Assembly: GCF_002813915.1 (NCBI RefSeq)
Contig: NZ_CP019335.1
Span: forward strand, 852,388 to 916,387
Length of the DNA stretch: 64,000 bases
Direction of reading: 5' to 3'
Origin: Tenacibaculum sp. SZ-18
GTDB taxonomy: Bacteria; Bacteroidota; Bacteroidia; Flavobacteriales; Flavobacteriaceae
A program made the translations under genes and the position numbers. Within the stretch, counting starts at the first letter, position 1; every line of letters begins with the position of its first letter. The notes below the pieces were generated by a model. That model was given only the letters and a program-made list of their open reading frames with translations, did no database searches and was not told where the DNA came from. Shown here piece by piece: positions 43,825 to 53,183 of the stretch.

Positions 43825-45687
43825 GTGAATAGATTTGAAATAATAGAAAAAATCGGTGCTCAACACCATACTGGAAATACAGAATCAGGTGAATTTAGTT
43901 ATCCTACTGCACTTAAATCTATAGGAAAAAACATAAAGGATTATCAGAAAGGAAATAGTGGAAAAAATCACCAATATTTAGATATACGATTTGAAAATGA
44001 ACGCCTAGCAATATTAGTAGAAACAAAAAATAAGTTTAGTAAGTGGGGCAAGGCTAAAATTCAAAAACAACTACAAGATTATGTACGCTATGAAAAAGCT
44101 TATTCTGATAAAAGGATTGTTGCAATTTTAGCAGAAACTGACGGTGATGACGTATGGGTATGGTATGGTCAATCTGTTATAATTGATGATGACCATAAAA
44201 TAGAAGAGGAAACAATACTTAAATCTTTTGAAGAATACGAAGAAATTTGTTTTGGTAAAGTAAATGATAAAATAAAAGTAATTGACTCTATAAAAACACT
44301 GAATGAAAAATTACATTCAGACGGTGTACACGAGAAACTCAGAAGTCAATTTGTTGGTACTTGTTTATTGGCTTTAAAAAATGGATTGGTTTACGAAAAT
44401 GTTAAAGAAACATTAAACCCAAAGACAGGTAAAAACATCAAGCCAGAAGGTGTTGTAATAAATAGTATAAAAGATATTTTAGAGGGTTTACTAACTAAAG
44501 GTGGAAGCATTAACAAGGCAAGTAAATTAGCTATTTTAAACAACAAAGTTCTAGATGACCAAGACGTTCAAAGTTTAACATACAAAGAATTGTCAGATAT
44601 TTTAAAATATATTGACATTAACATTGTACCATATATTAACGATAAGAATACAGCTGGGCAGGATTTACTAAATCTCTTCTTTACAACATTTAATAAGTAT
44701 GTAGGAAAATCGGACAAAAACCAAGCATTTACTCCTGACCATATATGTGGTTTTATGAGTAAAGTAGTTGGTGTAAATAAAAACTCAAGAGTTCTTGACC
44801 CTTGTTGTGGTAGTGGTGCTTTTCTAGTTAGAGCAATGACAGATGCAATGGATGATTGCGAAACTGAGGACGAAAGAGAAAAAGTAAAACAAGAGCAAAT
44901 TTTTGGTATTGAATATGAAGAAGGAGCATTTGGTTTATCCTCAACTAATATGCTTATTCATGGAGACGGTAACTCAAATGTTGTTCAAGACTCGATATTT
45001 AATAGAGGGAAATGGGTTGAGGACAGTAATATTAATGTAGTATTGATGAACCCCCCATACAATGCAACAAAAAAATTCTGTGATCCTAATTACACTAAAA
45101 ATTGGAAGGGTAATAAAAAAGAAGATCCATCTAAAGGATTTCATTTCGTAGAATGGGTTGCTAGTCGCGTTTCTCCTATGTGTAAAATGGCTGTTTTACT
45201 TCCTATGCAAGCTGCGATTGGTACAAGTGCTGATGTAAAGGAGTTCAAGAAAAAAATGCTTGATAAGTACACTTTAGACGCAGTTTTTTCACTACCCGTT
45301 GAAATTTTCTATCCGGGTGCAGCTGCAGTTGCTGTATGTATGATTTTCGATTTGTCACAAAAACACTCTAAAGCAAATAAAGAAACATTTTTTGGATACT
45401 ACAGAGATGATAAGTTTACCAAAAGAAAAGGTTTAGGTCGTATAGAAATGACTGACGAAAATGGTGCCAGTTTATGGGTGAAAACTGAAGAAGAATGGCT
45501 TGATTTATACAAAAACAGGAAAGTAGTACCAGGTTTGTCAGTAATGAAAAAAATTGACCACAAAGATGAGTGGTTAGCAGAAGCTTTTATGGAAACAGAT
45601 TATAGCAATCTAACTCAAATGGACTTTGAACAAACCGTAAGAGATTATTATTCATACATTATTAAAGATGGAGAGGAAAATGCTTAA
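43825..45687 (+). CDS. Fused nuclease-N6-adenine methyltransferase of a restriction-modification system
   Basis: 620 residues, GTG start. Residues 50-70 hold a PD-(D/E)xK nuclease signature (LDIRFENERLAILVETKNK: Asp53, Glu67, Lys69), as in HsdR-N domains. From about 285 an N6-methyltransferase follows with motif I (VLDPCCGSGAFLVRA, about 324-338) and motif IV NPPY (about 408). A C-terminal helical part resembles HsdM. This is a type IIG-like layout: one chain cuts and methylates, while the next gene provides specificity. It overlaps that gene by 8 bp. Confidence 0.85.
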   Translation: MNRFEIIEKIGAQHHTGNTESGEFSYPTALKSIGKNIKDYQKGNSGKNHQYLDIRFENERLAILVETKNKFSKWGKAKIQKQLQDYVRYEKAYSDKRIVAILAETDGDDVWVWYGQSVIIDDDHKIEEETILKSFEEYEEICFGKVNDKIKVIDSIKTLNEKLHSDGVHEKLRSQFVGTCLLALKNGLVYENVKETLNPKTGKNIKPEGVVINSIKDILEGLLTKGGSINKASKLAILNNKVLDDQDVQSLTYKELSDILKYIDINIVPYINDKNTAGQDLLNLFFTTFNKYVGKSDKNQAFTPDHICGFMSKVVGVNKNSRVLDPCCGSGAFLVRAMTDAMDDCETEDEREKVKQEQIFGIEYEEGAFGLSSTNMLIHGDGNSNVVQDSIFNRGKWVEDSNINVVLMNPPYNATKKFCDPNYTKNWKGNKKEDPSKGFHFVEWVASRVSPMCKMAVLLPMQAAIGTSADVKEFKKKMLDKYTLDAVFSLPVEIFYPGAAAVAVCMIFDLSQKHSKANKETFFGYYRDDKFTKRKGLGRIEMTDENGASLWVKTEEEWLDLYKNRKVVPGLSVMKKIDHKDEWLAEAFMETDYSNLTQMDFEQTVRDYYSYIIKDGEENA

Positions 45688-46795
45688 TACTAATGACTGG
45701 GCAGATTTTTGTCTGAATGATTTATTTGAAATTAGCGCAGGCAAATACTACTACGCTGATGAATACGAAAGCGGTGTCACACCTTATATAACAGCTTCAG
45801 CAATTAATAATGGTATTGCAAAAAGAATAAATCTTCAACCTGATTTTAAAGGTAATGCAATCACTACAGGTAAAGTTGGGTGTACAGCATTTTACCAGAA
45901 AGAGGCTTTCTGCGCCACTAGTGACGTAAATATTTTTGTTGCCAAAAAATTTAAAATGACCCCTAATATTGGAGTTTTTATTACTTCAATAATAAACTTC
46001 TCTGAAAATTATAAATGGACTTATGGCAGACAATGTCGTCAACAAAATAGTAAAAGAATAATTATTAAGCTACCGAAAGCTCTTGATGAAAACGGTAATC
46101 CACTTTTAAATATAAATTCAAATTACAATCCCCATGGCTATGTTCCAGATTTTCAATTTATGGAAGACTACATGGCTATTATTTTAAATGATAATGAAAA
46201 CAGCTCCATTGGCAGGACTTTAAAAACTAAAAACATTTCTGGGAATCAAAAGATAGAAACATCTGATTGGCAGGAGTTTTACCTTCACAAATTATTTGAT
46301 ATTACCATGGGTAACGGTATAGATTCAAATAAAACAACAGATTTTGACCCTAAAATCAATTATGTATCGAGAGATAGTAAAGGTAATGGTGTTGTTGGTT
46401 TTATAGACAAAATGGAGGGTGAAGAAACATTTCCAGCTGGTGCAATGACAGTTGCCTTAGGTGGTAGTTTTCTAGGCTCTTGTTTTATTCAAAAGAAACC
46501 ATTTTATACAGCACAAAACGTAGCTGTTATGAAAGAAAAAGTAACACTATCTATTTTTACCAAGCTTTTTATTTCTTCCCTCGTAAGACATGAATGCAAA
46601 GTTAAATACCTTGCTTTTGGCCGTGAATTGAATTCACATATAAGAAAAGATTTTACCATTAAATTACCTGTGATTAAAGATGAAAATGGTTTTGTAAGAG
46701 ATGAAGAAAAGGTATTTTCTGAAGATGGATATTTACCTGATTGGCAATTAATGGAGTCTATTGTAACAGATTTACCTTATGGTGATAGAATATAA
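45680..46795 (+). CDS. HsdS-like specificity subunit with two target-recognition domains
   Basis: 371 residues from ATG 45680. Two half-repeats each start with a DW..F.L..LF.I motif (NDWADFCLNDLFEISAGKYY at residue 4; SDWQEFYLHKLFDITMGNG near 198) and end with LPDWQ/VPDFQ followed by ME. This is the usual two-TRD layout that reads a bipartite DNA target. It partners with the nuclease-methylase, and both sit in one cassette, so the complete system moves as a unit. Confidence 0.85.
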   Translation: MLNTNDWADFCLNDLFEISAGKYYYADEYESGVTPYITASAINNGIAKRINLQPDFKGNAITTGKVGCTAFYQKEAFCATSDVNIFVAKKFKMTPNIGVFITSIINFSENYKWTYGRQCRQQNSKRIIIKLPKALDENGNPLLNINSNYNPHGYVPDFQFMEDYMAIILNDNENSSIGRTLKTKNISGNQKIETSDWQEFYLHKLFDITMGNGIDSNKTTDFDPKINYVSRDSKGNGVVGFIDKMEGEETFPAGAMTVALGGSFLGSCFIQKKPFYTAQNVAVMKEKVTLSIFTKLFISSLVRHECKVKYLAFGRELNSHIRKDFTIKLPVIKDENGFVRDEEKVFSEDGYLPDWQLMESIVTDLPYGDRI

Positions 46796-46799
46796 AACT

Positions 46800-46843
46800 A
46801 CTGCCAACAAAGAACTGAGGTAAAAACCAACAATAATCTATTT
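46800..46843 (+). repeat. Truncated attC-like site at the end of array 1
   Basis: ACTGCCAAC mirrors cassette 4's start (GTTGGCAGT), then AAAGAACTGAGGTAAAAACC runs into unrelated sequence with no right half. The same string ends array 2 at 63788, so it marks a shared array terminus. Confidence 0.65.
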
Positions 46844-46848
46844 AAAAT

Positions 46849-47424
46849 ATGAACATTCGACTATTAATTACAAGTCTTTTAATTTCAACTATTTCATTTT
46901 CTCAAGTTTCGGAAAGTACTGGAATATATTTTGCAAAAGAATTTAGCAAAGAACAAGCTCTTTATAAAGCAAAAGATTACGTTATGACAAATGTAATCGG
47001 AATTGAAAAAAAATTGATAAAATTTGACATTGACCCATTAGCAGCAGCAGCATCTGGAGAATTGACTTCTCTCGTTTACAGTTGTGAAGAAAAGAATTTA
47101 AGCGGACTCGTTTTAGGTTTTTATGGTAGTCGTTGGAATGATACAGGAGTACTCTATCAAGCATATGCGTTTAAAAACCTTCCTCAAAAAAATGCATTGG
47201 AAATTCTATCAAAGTTAGATAAATACATTGACGACGAATCAAAATATCTTTCAGTAAATTCGGATAGCAATAATATGTTTTTCCAATATGATGATATGAC
47301 TTTTTTAATCTATCGTGACGGAAATGTAATAATAAGAGTATTTTGGAATGGCTTTGATTCAGAATGGGAATCCACAGCTTTTAGAAGAACAAAAAGACGA
47401 TTTGAACGTAAAATAAAAGACTAA
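46849..47424 (+). CDS. Secreted protein, unknown
   Basis: 191 residues with a signal peptide (MNIRLLITSLLISTISFSQ) and a mixed alpha/beta mature domain (NMFFQYDDMTFLIYRDGNVI). It is not enclosed by complete attC sites and lies between the array-1 terminus and an attI-like remnant. No family recognised. Confidence 0.6.
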   Translation: MNIRLLITSLLISTISFSQVSESTGIYFAKEFSKEQALYKAKDYVMTNVIGIEKKLIKFDIDPLAAAASGELTSLVYSCEEKNLSGLVLGFYGSRWNDTGVLYQAYAFKNLPQKNALEILSKLDKYIDDESKYLSVNSDSNNMFFQYDDMTFLIYRDGNVIIRVFWNGFDSEWESTAFRRTKRRFERKIKD

Positions 47425-47484
47425 TATCGATCAAGTTTTGACATACCAATGCTTCAATAAAATAATACTGAATTTGATTATTCT

Positions 47485-47545
47485 CGTTATTTGGAATCTT
47501 TAATGAATAAACATGAATATTTATACCGATTTAACTAGTTAGAAG
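47485..47545 (+). other. Degenerate attI-like copy
   Basis: CGTTATTTGGAATCTTTAAT and GAATATTTATACCGAT, then TTAACTAGTTAGAAG, follow the conserved attI-like sequence base by base with about a dozen changes. The box ends ACTAG|TTAG, where the intact sites have ACGAG|T. It suggests an older array start. Confidence 0.5.
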
Positions 47546-47596
47546 TAATTTAACTTGCTATAACAATCTCACAAATTATTTAAACAAGCCTATACT

Positions 47597-48202
47597 ATGA
47601 AAAAGAGTAAACTAAATGTTAAAACTCTGACTGAAAATAAAATTTCAGAAATAATAAAATCTGAAATATTTGAGAATAAATTGAATTTTCTAAATGAAAA
47701 CTATTCAAATCAAAAACAAGAATTATTGATAAGGAATATAATTTTAGAGGAATTGAATAAATATTTCATTGAAAATAATCACGAAAATTTAAAAGCATTT
47801 GCGGAACTTAGATTTGGTAAAACAAGAATTGACTTATCAGTAGTTAATTCAGATAACCTTGATAATCCGATTCGTATTGAATTAAAGTATCAATTTACAA
47901 ATGACTTTAAAAAATTATTAAACTACGAGGAAGTTATTCGAAAAGATTTTGAGGACCGTAAAAGTGATATGTTTATCTTAATCATTTCAAACTGGAAAAA
48001 AGAAGACAAAAAAGTATTTGATAAAAAGTGGAAGATTTCACCAAATTTATCTCAATACATAACAAGTGATGAAATATGGAAAGAGAACATTGAAACCACG
48101 TTGAATACCTTTCAAAAGGCTGACTTGGAGGTTTTTGATAAAATATTAATTGATAAACCTTATCCAACAGAATATTACATCTATAATTTAAAACGGAGAT
48201 AA
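47597..48202 (+). CDS. PD-(D/E)xK nuclease-like protein
   Basis: 201 residues. The core AELRFGKTRIDLSVVN ... PIRIELKYQF gives Asp79 and Glu95-x-Lys97, spaced as in PD-(D/E)xK nucleases, with helical flanks. It may be a restriction- or defence-related nuclease; no methylase is adjacent. It starts about 50 bp after the attI-like remnant, where a first cassette gene would be, and its right border is not recognisable. Confidence 0.55.
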   Translation: MKKSKLNVKTLTENKISEIIKSEIFENKLNFLNENYSNQKQELLIRNIILEELNKYFIENNHENLKAFAELRFGKTRIDLSVVNSDNLDNPIRIELKYQFTNDFKKLLNYEEVIRKDFEDRKSDMFILIISNWKKEDKKVFDKKWKISPNLSQYITSDEIWKENIETTLNTFQKADLEVFDKILIDKPYPTEYYIYNLKRR

Positions 48203-48253
48203 CCCCCCCTTATTACAAAGGATATAATTAATTATGACTGAATTTCAACCATG

Positions 48254-48571
48254 TTAATAAGATAATTCTATCATCTCCTGTAGTAATTCTTCAGGAGATA
48301 GTTTTTTAGTAAGTCTTTCCAAGTTCTTTTCAGCTTTAGAAACATGACCAAATAAAGAGTGAGATACTCCAATCTTTTTTATAAGATTAATAAAATATTC
48401 TAATGCTATTATGTTCTGATAGCGAACAAACTGATCAGCGTTTAAGTGTGGCACACCTTGACTTTTAACTACGTTGGAGAAATACTTTGAATACATATTG
48501 TAAAGTTCGTTATAATTTGTAGCATTGATTGCTTGATTTTGTAGCATGTTAATAAGTCTTTTCAAATTCAA
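48254..48571 (-). CDS. Conserved right-end helical protein
   Basis: 105 residues, helical (LINMLQNQAINATNYNELYN, ELLQEMIELSY). A near-identical copy starts at 63870 in element 2, so it is backbone, not cargo. It is divergent from the SRAP gene with overlapping upstream regions. Unknown function. Confidence 0.65.
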   Translation of the reverse strand: MNLKRLINMLQNQAINATNYNELYNMYSKYFSNVVKSQGVPHLNADQFVRYQNIIALEYFINLIKKIGVSHSLFGHVSKAEKNLERLTKKLSPEELLQEMIELSY

Positions 48572-48605
48572 ACTAAATAGTAACTTTACAGCTATTATTA
48601 TTACT

Positions 48606-49325
48606 ATGTGCTTTACTAAGTCAAATACAAAATCAGTAGAAAAAAACGAGAAAAGATTTAACGCAAGTTTTATTACACCAGAAGTATATCAGCCATACTA
48701 CGCAAGATCTGGTTATTCTACTGATTATTTGTACATCATAAAGCAAAACGAAAGTGAAATTATTAACCCAGCATATTGGGGATTACTTCCAGAAAATATA
48801 ACTATTGATAAGAGGCAAGAATATTTAAGTCAATATCGAACCTATAATGCCAGAGTAGATAAAATACTTAACAATCAAAATAGAGCTGCAAATTTTATAA
48901 AGAGTCAACGCTGCATAATTCTAGCAGATGGAATATTTGAACCACATTACAGATCAGATATAAGTTATCCTCATTATATAAAACATCACGATCATGGTTT
49001 GTTTGCATTAGCAGGAGTTTATACGGAACTGGATGATGGTTTGTATACTACTACAATTATAACTAGAGAAGCTAATCCTTATTTTGCAGAGATACACAAT
49101 AAGAAAAAGCAAGGAACCTTCAGAATGCCTCTAATATTAAATCAGGAGGATGAATCAAATTGGTTATCGAATGATTTAAATACAAGTGATATAACGGAAT
49201 TACTAAATAGCTTTACTAGTAAAAAGTTCGTTGATTATCCAGTAAGAAAGAGTAGTGGTCACCCTATAAATAAAGCTGAAGGAATTCAACCTTTTTTCTA
49301 CCCCGAACAACAATCGTTGTTTTAA
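48606..49325 (+). CDS. SRAP/HMCES-family protein (YedK-like)
   Basis: 239 residues from ATG 48606, which places Cys2 right after Met as the family requires (MCFTKS). Other conserved elements: YWGLLP (58-62), NARVD (81-85, family NARAE), DGIFEPHY with Glu112, and His164 before FRMPLIL. Known members form a thiazolidine link to abasic sites in ssDNA and shield them. In mobile elements they may protect single-stranded element DNA. Last gene before the right att repeat. Confidence 0.85.
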   Translation: MCFTKSNTKSVEKNEKRFNASFITPEVYQPYYARSGYSTDYLYIIKQNESEIINPAYWGLLPENITIDKRQEYLSQYRTYNARVDKILNNQNRAANFIKSQRCIILADGIFEPHYRSDISYPHYIKHHDHGLFALAGVYTELDDGLYTTTIITREANPYFAEIHNKKKQGTFRMPLILNQEDESNWLSNDLNTSDITELLNSFTSKKFVDYPVRKSSGHPINKAEGIQPFFYPEQQSLF

Positions 49326-49460
49326 TAATCGATAAGGAAACTCAATTATTTCAATAGTTCATAATTATTTAATTTCTTTTTTATGTGTGCAATTTCTGGG
49401 AAATTTTTTACATTAAATTTAGTAACTTATTGATAATAAGAGTCTTAAGATAAAAGTTCC

Positions 49461-49525
49461 TCTGCCTTCTAAGCAGACGGTCACAGGTTCGAATCCTGTC
49501 GCGATCACAATAAGCCTTACTAGTT
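49461..49525 (+). repeat. Central att repeat: right end of element 1, left end of element 2
   Basis: Identical over 65 bp to 15148-15212. It carries the tRNA-Arg 3' part from the anticodon stem but lacks the tRNA 5' half, so it is an att site and not a tRNA gene. The homology to element 1 then continues with mismatches for about 150 bp. Confidence 0.9.
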
Positions 49526-49673
49526 TTAGTAAGGCTTTTTTGTTGTTAATACTCTAGTTTATAAGGGTTTTACTTCTATTTTGATTTTGTTTTTACGTGT
49601 TTTGATGAGTACACACATGAAGTATAAAAAAAATAATTTACATATATTTGAGTGTGTTTTGCTGTATTTTTTT
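49526..49673 (+). repeat. Copy of element 1 left-end sequence
   Basis: Matches 15213-15357 with scattered changes, including GATGAGTACACACATGAAGT and AATAATTTACATATATTTG. No integrase follows. It contains the terminator copy just after the att repeat. Confidence 0.85.
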
Positions 49674-49765
49674 AAAAATCCGTGAAAAATCCGTGAAAAA
49701 TCCGTGAAAAATCCGTGAAAAATCCGTGAAAAATCCGTAAAAAATCCGTGAAAAATCCGTGAAAT
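49674..49765 (+). repeat. 11-bp tandem repeat (AAAAATCCGTG) x about 8
   Basis: Eight near-perfect units in direct tandem, one with CCGTA. They lie exactly at the deletion junction of element 2 and have no counterpart at 15358 in element 1. Confidence 0.9.
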
Positions 49766-49780
49766 TTTTTAACTCCAAAA

Positions 49781-51673
49781 TTGTTTTATGTAAGGAAATT
49801 TATCATTTTCTTAAAAGCCAATAAAAGTAAAATTCGACTGTTACGTGAATCAAAGTTTAGTATTGAAGAATTGGTAGGGCAATCATACATTCCAATTATG
49901 AAATACTATAAAATCTTCAATGGCGAAGATGTAGAAAATATTGATTTTAAACTGGAAGAGCTAAGAAAAAGTATGGTGCGAAATGATGGTGAAAAGTTAC
50001 AAGTTGCTGAGGCTATTATTAAAAACTTTCCGGCACCAATTCCTGAACTAAAACATGGTGGTGATAGAGCATTTTATACTCCTGGGAAAGATTACGTGCA
50101 AATGCCAAAAATTGAAAGGTTTGATACAGAATTCGATTATTACAGAACCCTTTTTCATGAGTACATTCATGCTACGGGCCATGAAGAAAGATTGGATAGA
50201 AAATTATCAATGGATCAGGAGCAATATGCTAAAGAAGAGTTAGTTGCTGAATTCGGAGCTGTGTTTTTAAGTGCTGAAGCTGGAATTATTTGGAGAACAA
50301 ATAAAAATCATGCTGAGTATTTAAAAGGATGGAGAAATGCTTTAAAAGACATAAAGAAAGATAATAAGTTAATTTTAAGAGCCTCTTCATTAGCGCAAAA
50401 AGCAACGGATTATATCTTACAACGAGACAAAGAAGGAACTCCGTTGTACTTAAAGAAAATGAAAAAAGAACTCTCTAAAAAAGAGTTTGATTTTTCATTT
50501 AAAAAGTTAATCTCTGAGAAAACAATTTTCTCACATGTAAACAAAGGCTATAATCTAGAAAAGATTAGTGATGCTCTATTATCAAAAGCCTATGCGTATA
50601 GTTTACTAGCAAAACATATTCTTAGCAATAGTAGAAATTACCCTAATTATAAAAAATCATCATTATTAACAGAAGCAGGAAAAACTTCTTTAATTAAAAA
50701 GATGAAAACAGAAATTGAAAAACGACACTTAAAAATTGCGGTAAACTTTTCCATTCCGAAGCAACAAAGAAAATCAAGACAATTGGAATTAGGATTAAAA
50801 GGAGCGGGTGATGTTCTTTTGAATCTAGAAACCAACAACCAACCAACAATAGCAACAACTGTTGTTGCTCCTGTTGTTATCAAGGAAGAAGAAACTCAGG
50901 TACAAAACAACAAATTAGCAACTACTGTTGACAATATTTCATCTACTCCAGTTATAGACATAACAAAGAATGAAGAGTTAAGTGAATACGAAAAGAAGAT
51001 GCAAAAACTTGGTTATATAAAAGCTACTTCGGCTCCAAAACAAGCATCTGGAATTTATAGATTACCAGGAGAAATTGGAAAATTTCTACAGAATATCCAA
51101 CCGTATAAAGAACTGATCATTATCAAAGGAAATAAACACTCCAGTAAAAGTCAATTAGCTATGCAAATAGCAAATGGCTTTGGAGAACTGAACAAGAAAG
51201 TAGTTTATATTGACTATGAACAGGGAGGAATGGAATGTAAGGACACTATCGATTCTTTAAACCGAAATACAACTCCCCAGGGAAAAAGAAATATTTTAGT
51301 TAAAGGTTATGTTGAAAAACCAATGGAAGAGCTAAAGGCGATTAGTCAAATTAACGATGTTATTGTTGCTGATTCCGTTACCGATTTAAAGATTACCGCA
51401 GATCAATTAAATGAGTTAAGGAATCAATTTCCAGAAGTGATTTGGGTTTTTATTTCTCAGGTAAAAGAGAATGGCAGAATGTACGGAGGAAATAAAATGG
51501 CGCATAACCCGACTAAAATCATTTATTGCCATAGCAATAAAAACTACGAAAAACGTTTTGCCGAATTAGAAAAAAATAGAGGTAATAGTTTGGAGGTTAC
51601 CTATAATATTTTTGAAAAGAAAGCAACTTTACCTGAAGAAGAAAGTGGGGATGATATAATTATCGATTTGTAA
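49781..51673 (+). pseudogene. 5'-truncated copy of the polyvalent protein gene
   Basis: It matches codons 212-836 of the 38322 gene at roughly 97 percent by eye. It lacks the first 210 residues (the ArdC-like domain) but keeps the HEYIHATGHEERL zincin and the RecA-like ATPase. The only start giving full length is TTG 49781 (FYVRKFIIF). It may be a silent remnant, although the frame is intact and differences are mostly conservative, which could mean the shortened protein is still made. Confidence 0.8.
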
Positions 51674-51750
51674 ATTTTGTCTTTCTTTTATTCATTAAAA
51701 CACCCTATTGAGAATTTCTGTGGGGTATTTTTTTGTGTTTAAAAAAACTA

Positions 51751-51781
51751 TTTGGAGTTAATTAAATTTTCAATACTTTTG
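51751..51781 (+). promoter_or_regulatory. Array promoter 2 (Pc-like)
   Basis: TTTG (51751-51754), 19 bp, TACTTTTG (51774-51781). Same boxes and spacing as array promoter 1, pointing into array 2. Confidence 0.75.
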
Positions 51782-51825
51782 AAAAAACACCCCGATAAAT
51801 AGAAACACTAAAAAAACACAAAAGT

Positions 51826-51887
51826 TCCTGTTATCCGGAATATTTAATCGATAAATAGGAATATTTATACAGATATAACGAGTCAGC
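51826..51887 (+). other. attI-like recombination site 2
   Basis: Same as site 1 with three base changes, ending ATAACGAG|TCAGCGGC. The cassette side (TCAGCGGC) differs from copy 1 (TTGCCATT), locating the crossover after the G at 51882. Confidence 0.65.
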
Positions 51888-51891
51888 GGCA

Positions 51892-53046
51892 ATGATGAAG
51901 AAACTTTTATACATATTATTTATTTTCGGATTTTCGACTTCAGTTTGCGCTCAAAACAAACAACTGAAATTTGAAAAACAGCTCGTGGATTATTTTCAGA
52001 AACAAAGTTGGGATGAAATAACAATCACTCGCGATAGTCTCTACACAAGTCCATTTAAGGAAAAATTCAATGTTTCTGTCAGTAAAAATTTTATAGAATT
52101 CGACACAACTCACATTGTCGTTAAAAATCCCTATTTCGCAGACAAATATGAAGAAGCTGAAGAAGACAAGGATTACGTTAAAAATTTCCCCAAATCATTT
52201 TCAGTAATCTATGAAAATTCACTCGTTTCCCTTTTCGAGAATGGAAAGTTCACTTGTCTTAAGCTAGACAGTTTTGAAAGAGACACAAAACTTGAGAATA
52301 AACTAAATACTAAAAAATTCAAATATCATTGGATAATCGACAAACAATTAGGCGCATTATCTGGTAATTCAATTTATAGATGGAATGGAAATAAATGGAT
52401 AAGATATAAAGACTATTTTCCTTTAAATAATCAACCTAAACTATTTGAAGACGATGAATTTATCGTTTATGGAGATTGTCACGGTGAATGGGGTGGAACA
52501 GTTTATTTCTTCGAAAAACAATCCTCAAAATCATTTTTTACCGAATCCACTTGCGCCAATTCAGTTATTAAGGACAAAAATGGATATAATGTATTGGCTC
52601 ATTTGGGACACGGTGGAGGTTCGACTGAAATAAAAACTATAGCTGACCCGAGAAAATTGACCTTGGCAAAACCAATTGAAATTGGAAAAACATTAAATGG
52701 AGAGGCTTTAGGATATGTTGACAAATCAAATGCTTACAAGAAAAAGCTTGATTTTTATGGAGTTCAAATATTCTCATCTTTTAAATACCAAGACAAAGAG
52801 TTATTTATAGTTCATCTTTCTGACTTAACTTTTCTTGCAGAAATAAAAGGCAACGAAATTGAGATAGTACATCCTTTATTTTTTAGTGATTTATATACTC
52901 ACGACCCAATTACCAACCAATATGGGAATTACATTTTGATGAGTTTAGACCATTATGGAACAGGACTTTATAGAGAGATATCAGTTTTAATAATAAACGG
53001 AAATAAAATATTAAAAGTGGACTGGAATGAAAATCACAGCCGCTAA
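51892..53046 (+). CDS. Secreted protein, unknown (first cassette of array 2)
   Basis: 384 residues with signal peptide (MMKKLLYILFIFGFSTSVCA, mature from Q). The mature part is beta-rich with a Gly/His-rich stretch (VLAHLGHGGGSTEI) and FIVYGDCHGEWGGTVYFF, perhaps propeller-like. ATG 51892 starts 9 bp into the cassette, immediately behind the array promoter, so it is probably the best expressed gene of array 2. Confidence 0.65.
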   Translation: MMKKLLYILFIFGFSTSVCAQNKQLKFEKQLVDYFQKQSWDEITITRDSLYTSPFKEKFNVSVSKNFIEFDTTHIVVKNPYFADKYEEAEEDKDYVKNFPKSFSVIYENSLVSLFENGKFTCLKLDSFERDTKLENKLNTKKFKYHWIIDKQLGALSGNSIYRWNGNKWIRYKDYFPLNNQPKLFEDDEFIVYGDCHGEWGGTVYFFEKQSSKSFFTESTCANSVIKDKNGYNVLAHLGHGGGSTEIKTIADPRKLTLAKPIEIGKTLNGEALGYVDKSNAYKKKLDFYGVQIFSSFKYQDKELFIVHLSDLTFLAEIKGNEIEIVHPLFFSDLYTHDPITNQYGNYILMSLDHYGTGLYREISVLIINGNKILKVDWNENHSR

Positions 53047-53171
53047 CAACGTATATAAAAAATAGCGGTTTATTCGCTTAAACAAAAGAAAATGAAATAA
53101 ATTAAAGGTCATTGTAAACCTGAAAAATTAATGCATTAATCCGCTACTTTTCATATACAAGGCCGTTGTAC
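53039..53171 (+). repeat. attC-like site a (130 bp)
   Basis: GCCGCTAACAACGTATATAA at left; CATATACAAGGCCGTTGTAC at right; inner arms AATAGCGG / CCGCTA. GCCGCTAAC mirrors the cassette start GTCAGCGGC with one mismatch. Confidence 0.75.
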
Positions 53172-53183
53172 CTCATTTACGAA

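Larger units (their letters stand above)
41042..46843 (+). mobile_element. Cassette array 1 (four integron-like cassettes)
   Basis: Cassettes 41042-41797, 41798-42788, 42789-43774 and 43775 to about 46808. Each begins TTG and ends in an attC-like palindrome whose entering bases are complementary to that cassette's own start (9-10 bases each). The last attC is cut after its left core. All genes are on the plus strand behind the array promoter. Confidence 0.8.
15148..49460 (+). mobile_element. Element 1: 34-kb tRNA-Arg-integrated phage-like element carrying cassette array 1
   Basis: It is bounded by the 65-bp direct repeat and begins with a tyrosine integrase gene. In order it holds integrase, small lipoproteins, a repressor-like regulator with divergent early operon, a replication-like protein, a serine recombinase, many tiny genes, a C5 methyltransferase, a late operon with lysozyme, the polyvalent protein, cassette array 1, and the divergent 105-residue and SRAP genes. 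I see no terminase, portal, tail, relaxase or type IV secretion genes, so it is either a tailless virus or an unrecognised element type. Confidence 0.85.

Noticed and set aside
15148..49460. Integrative conjugative element
   Set aside because: No relaxase, coupling protein or type IV secretion genes were seen; the ArdC-like domain alone is not enough.
49674..49765. CRISPR array
   Set aside because: Units are 11 bp in direct tandem without spacers and no cas genes are present.
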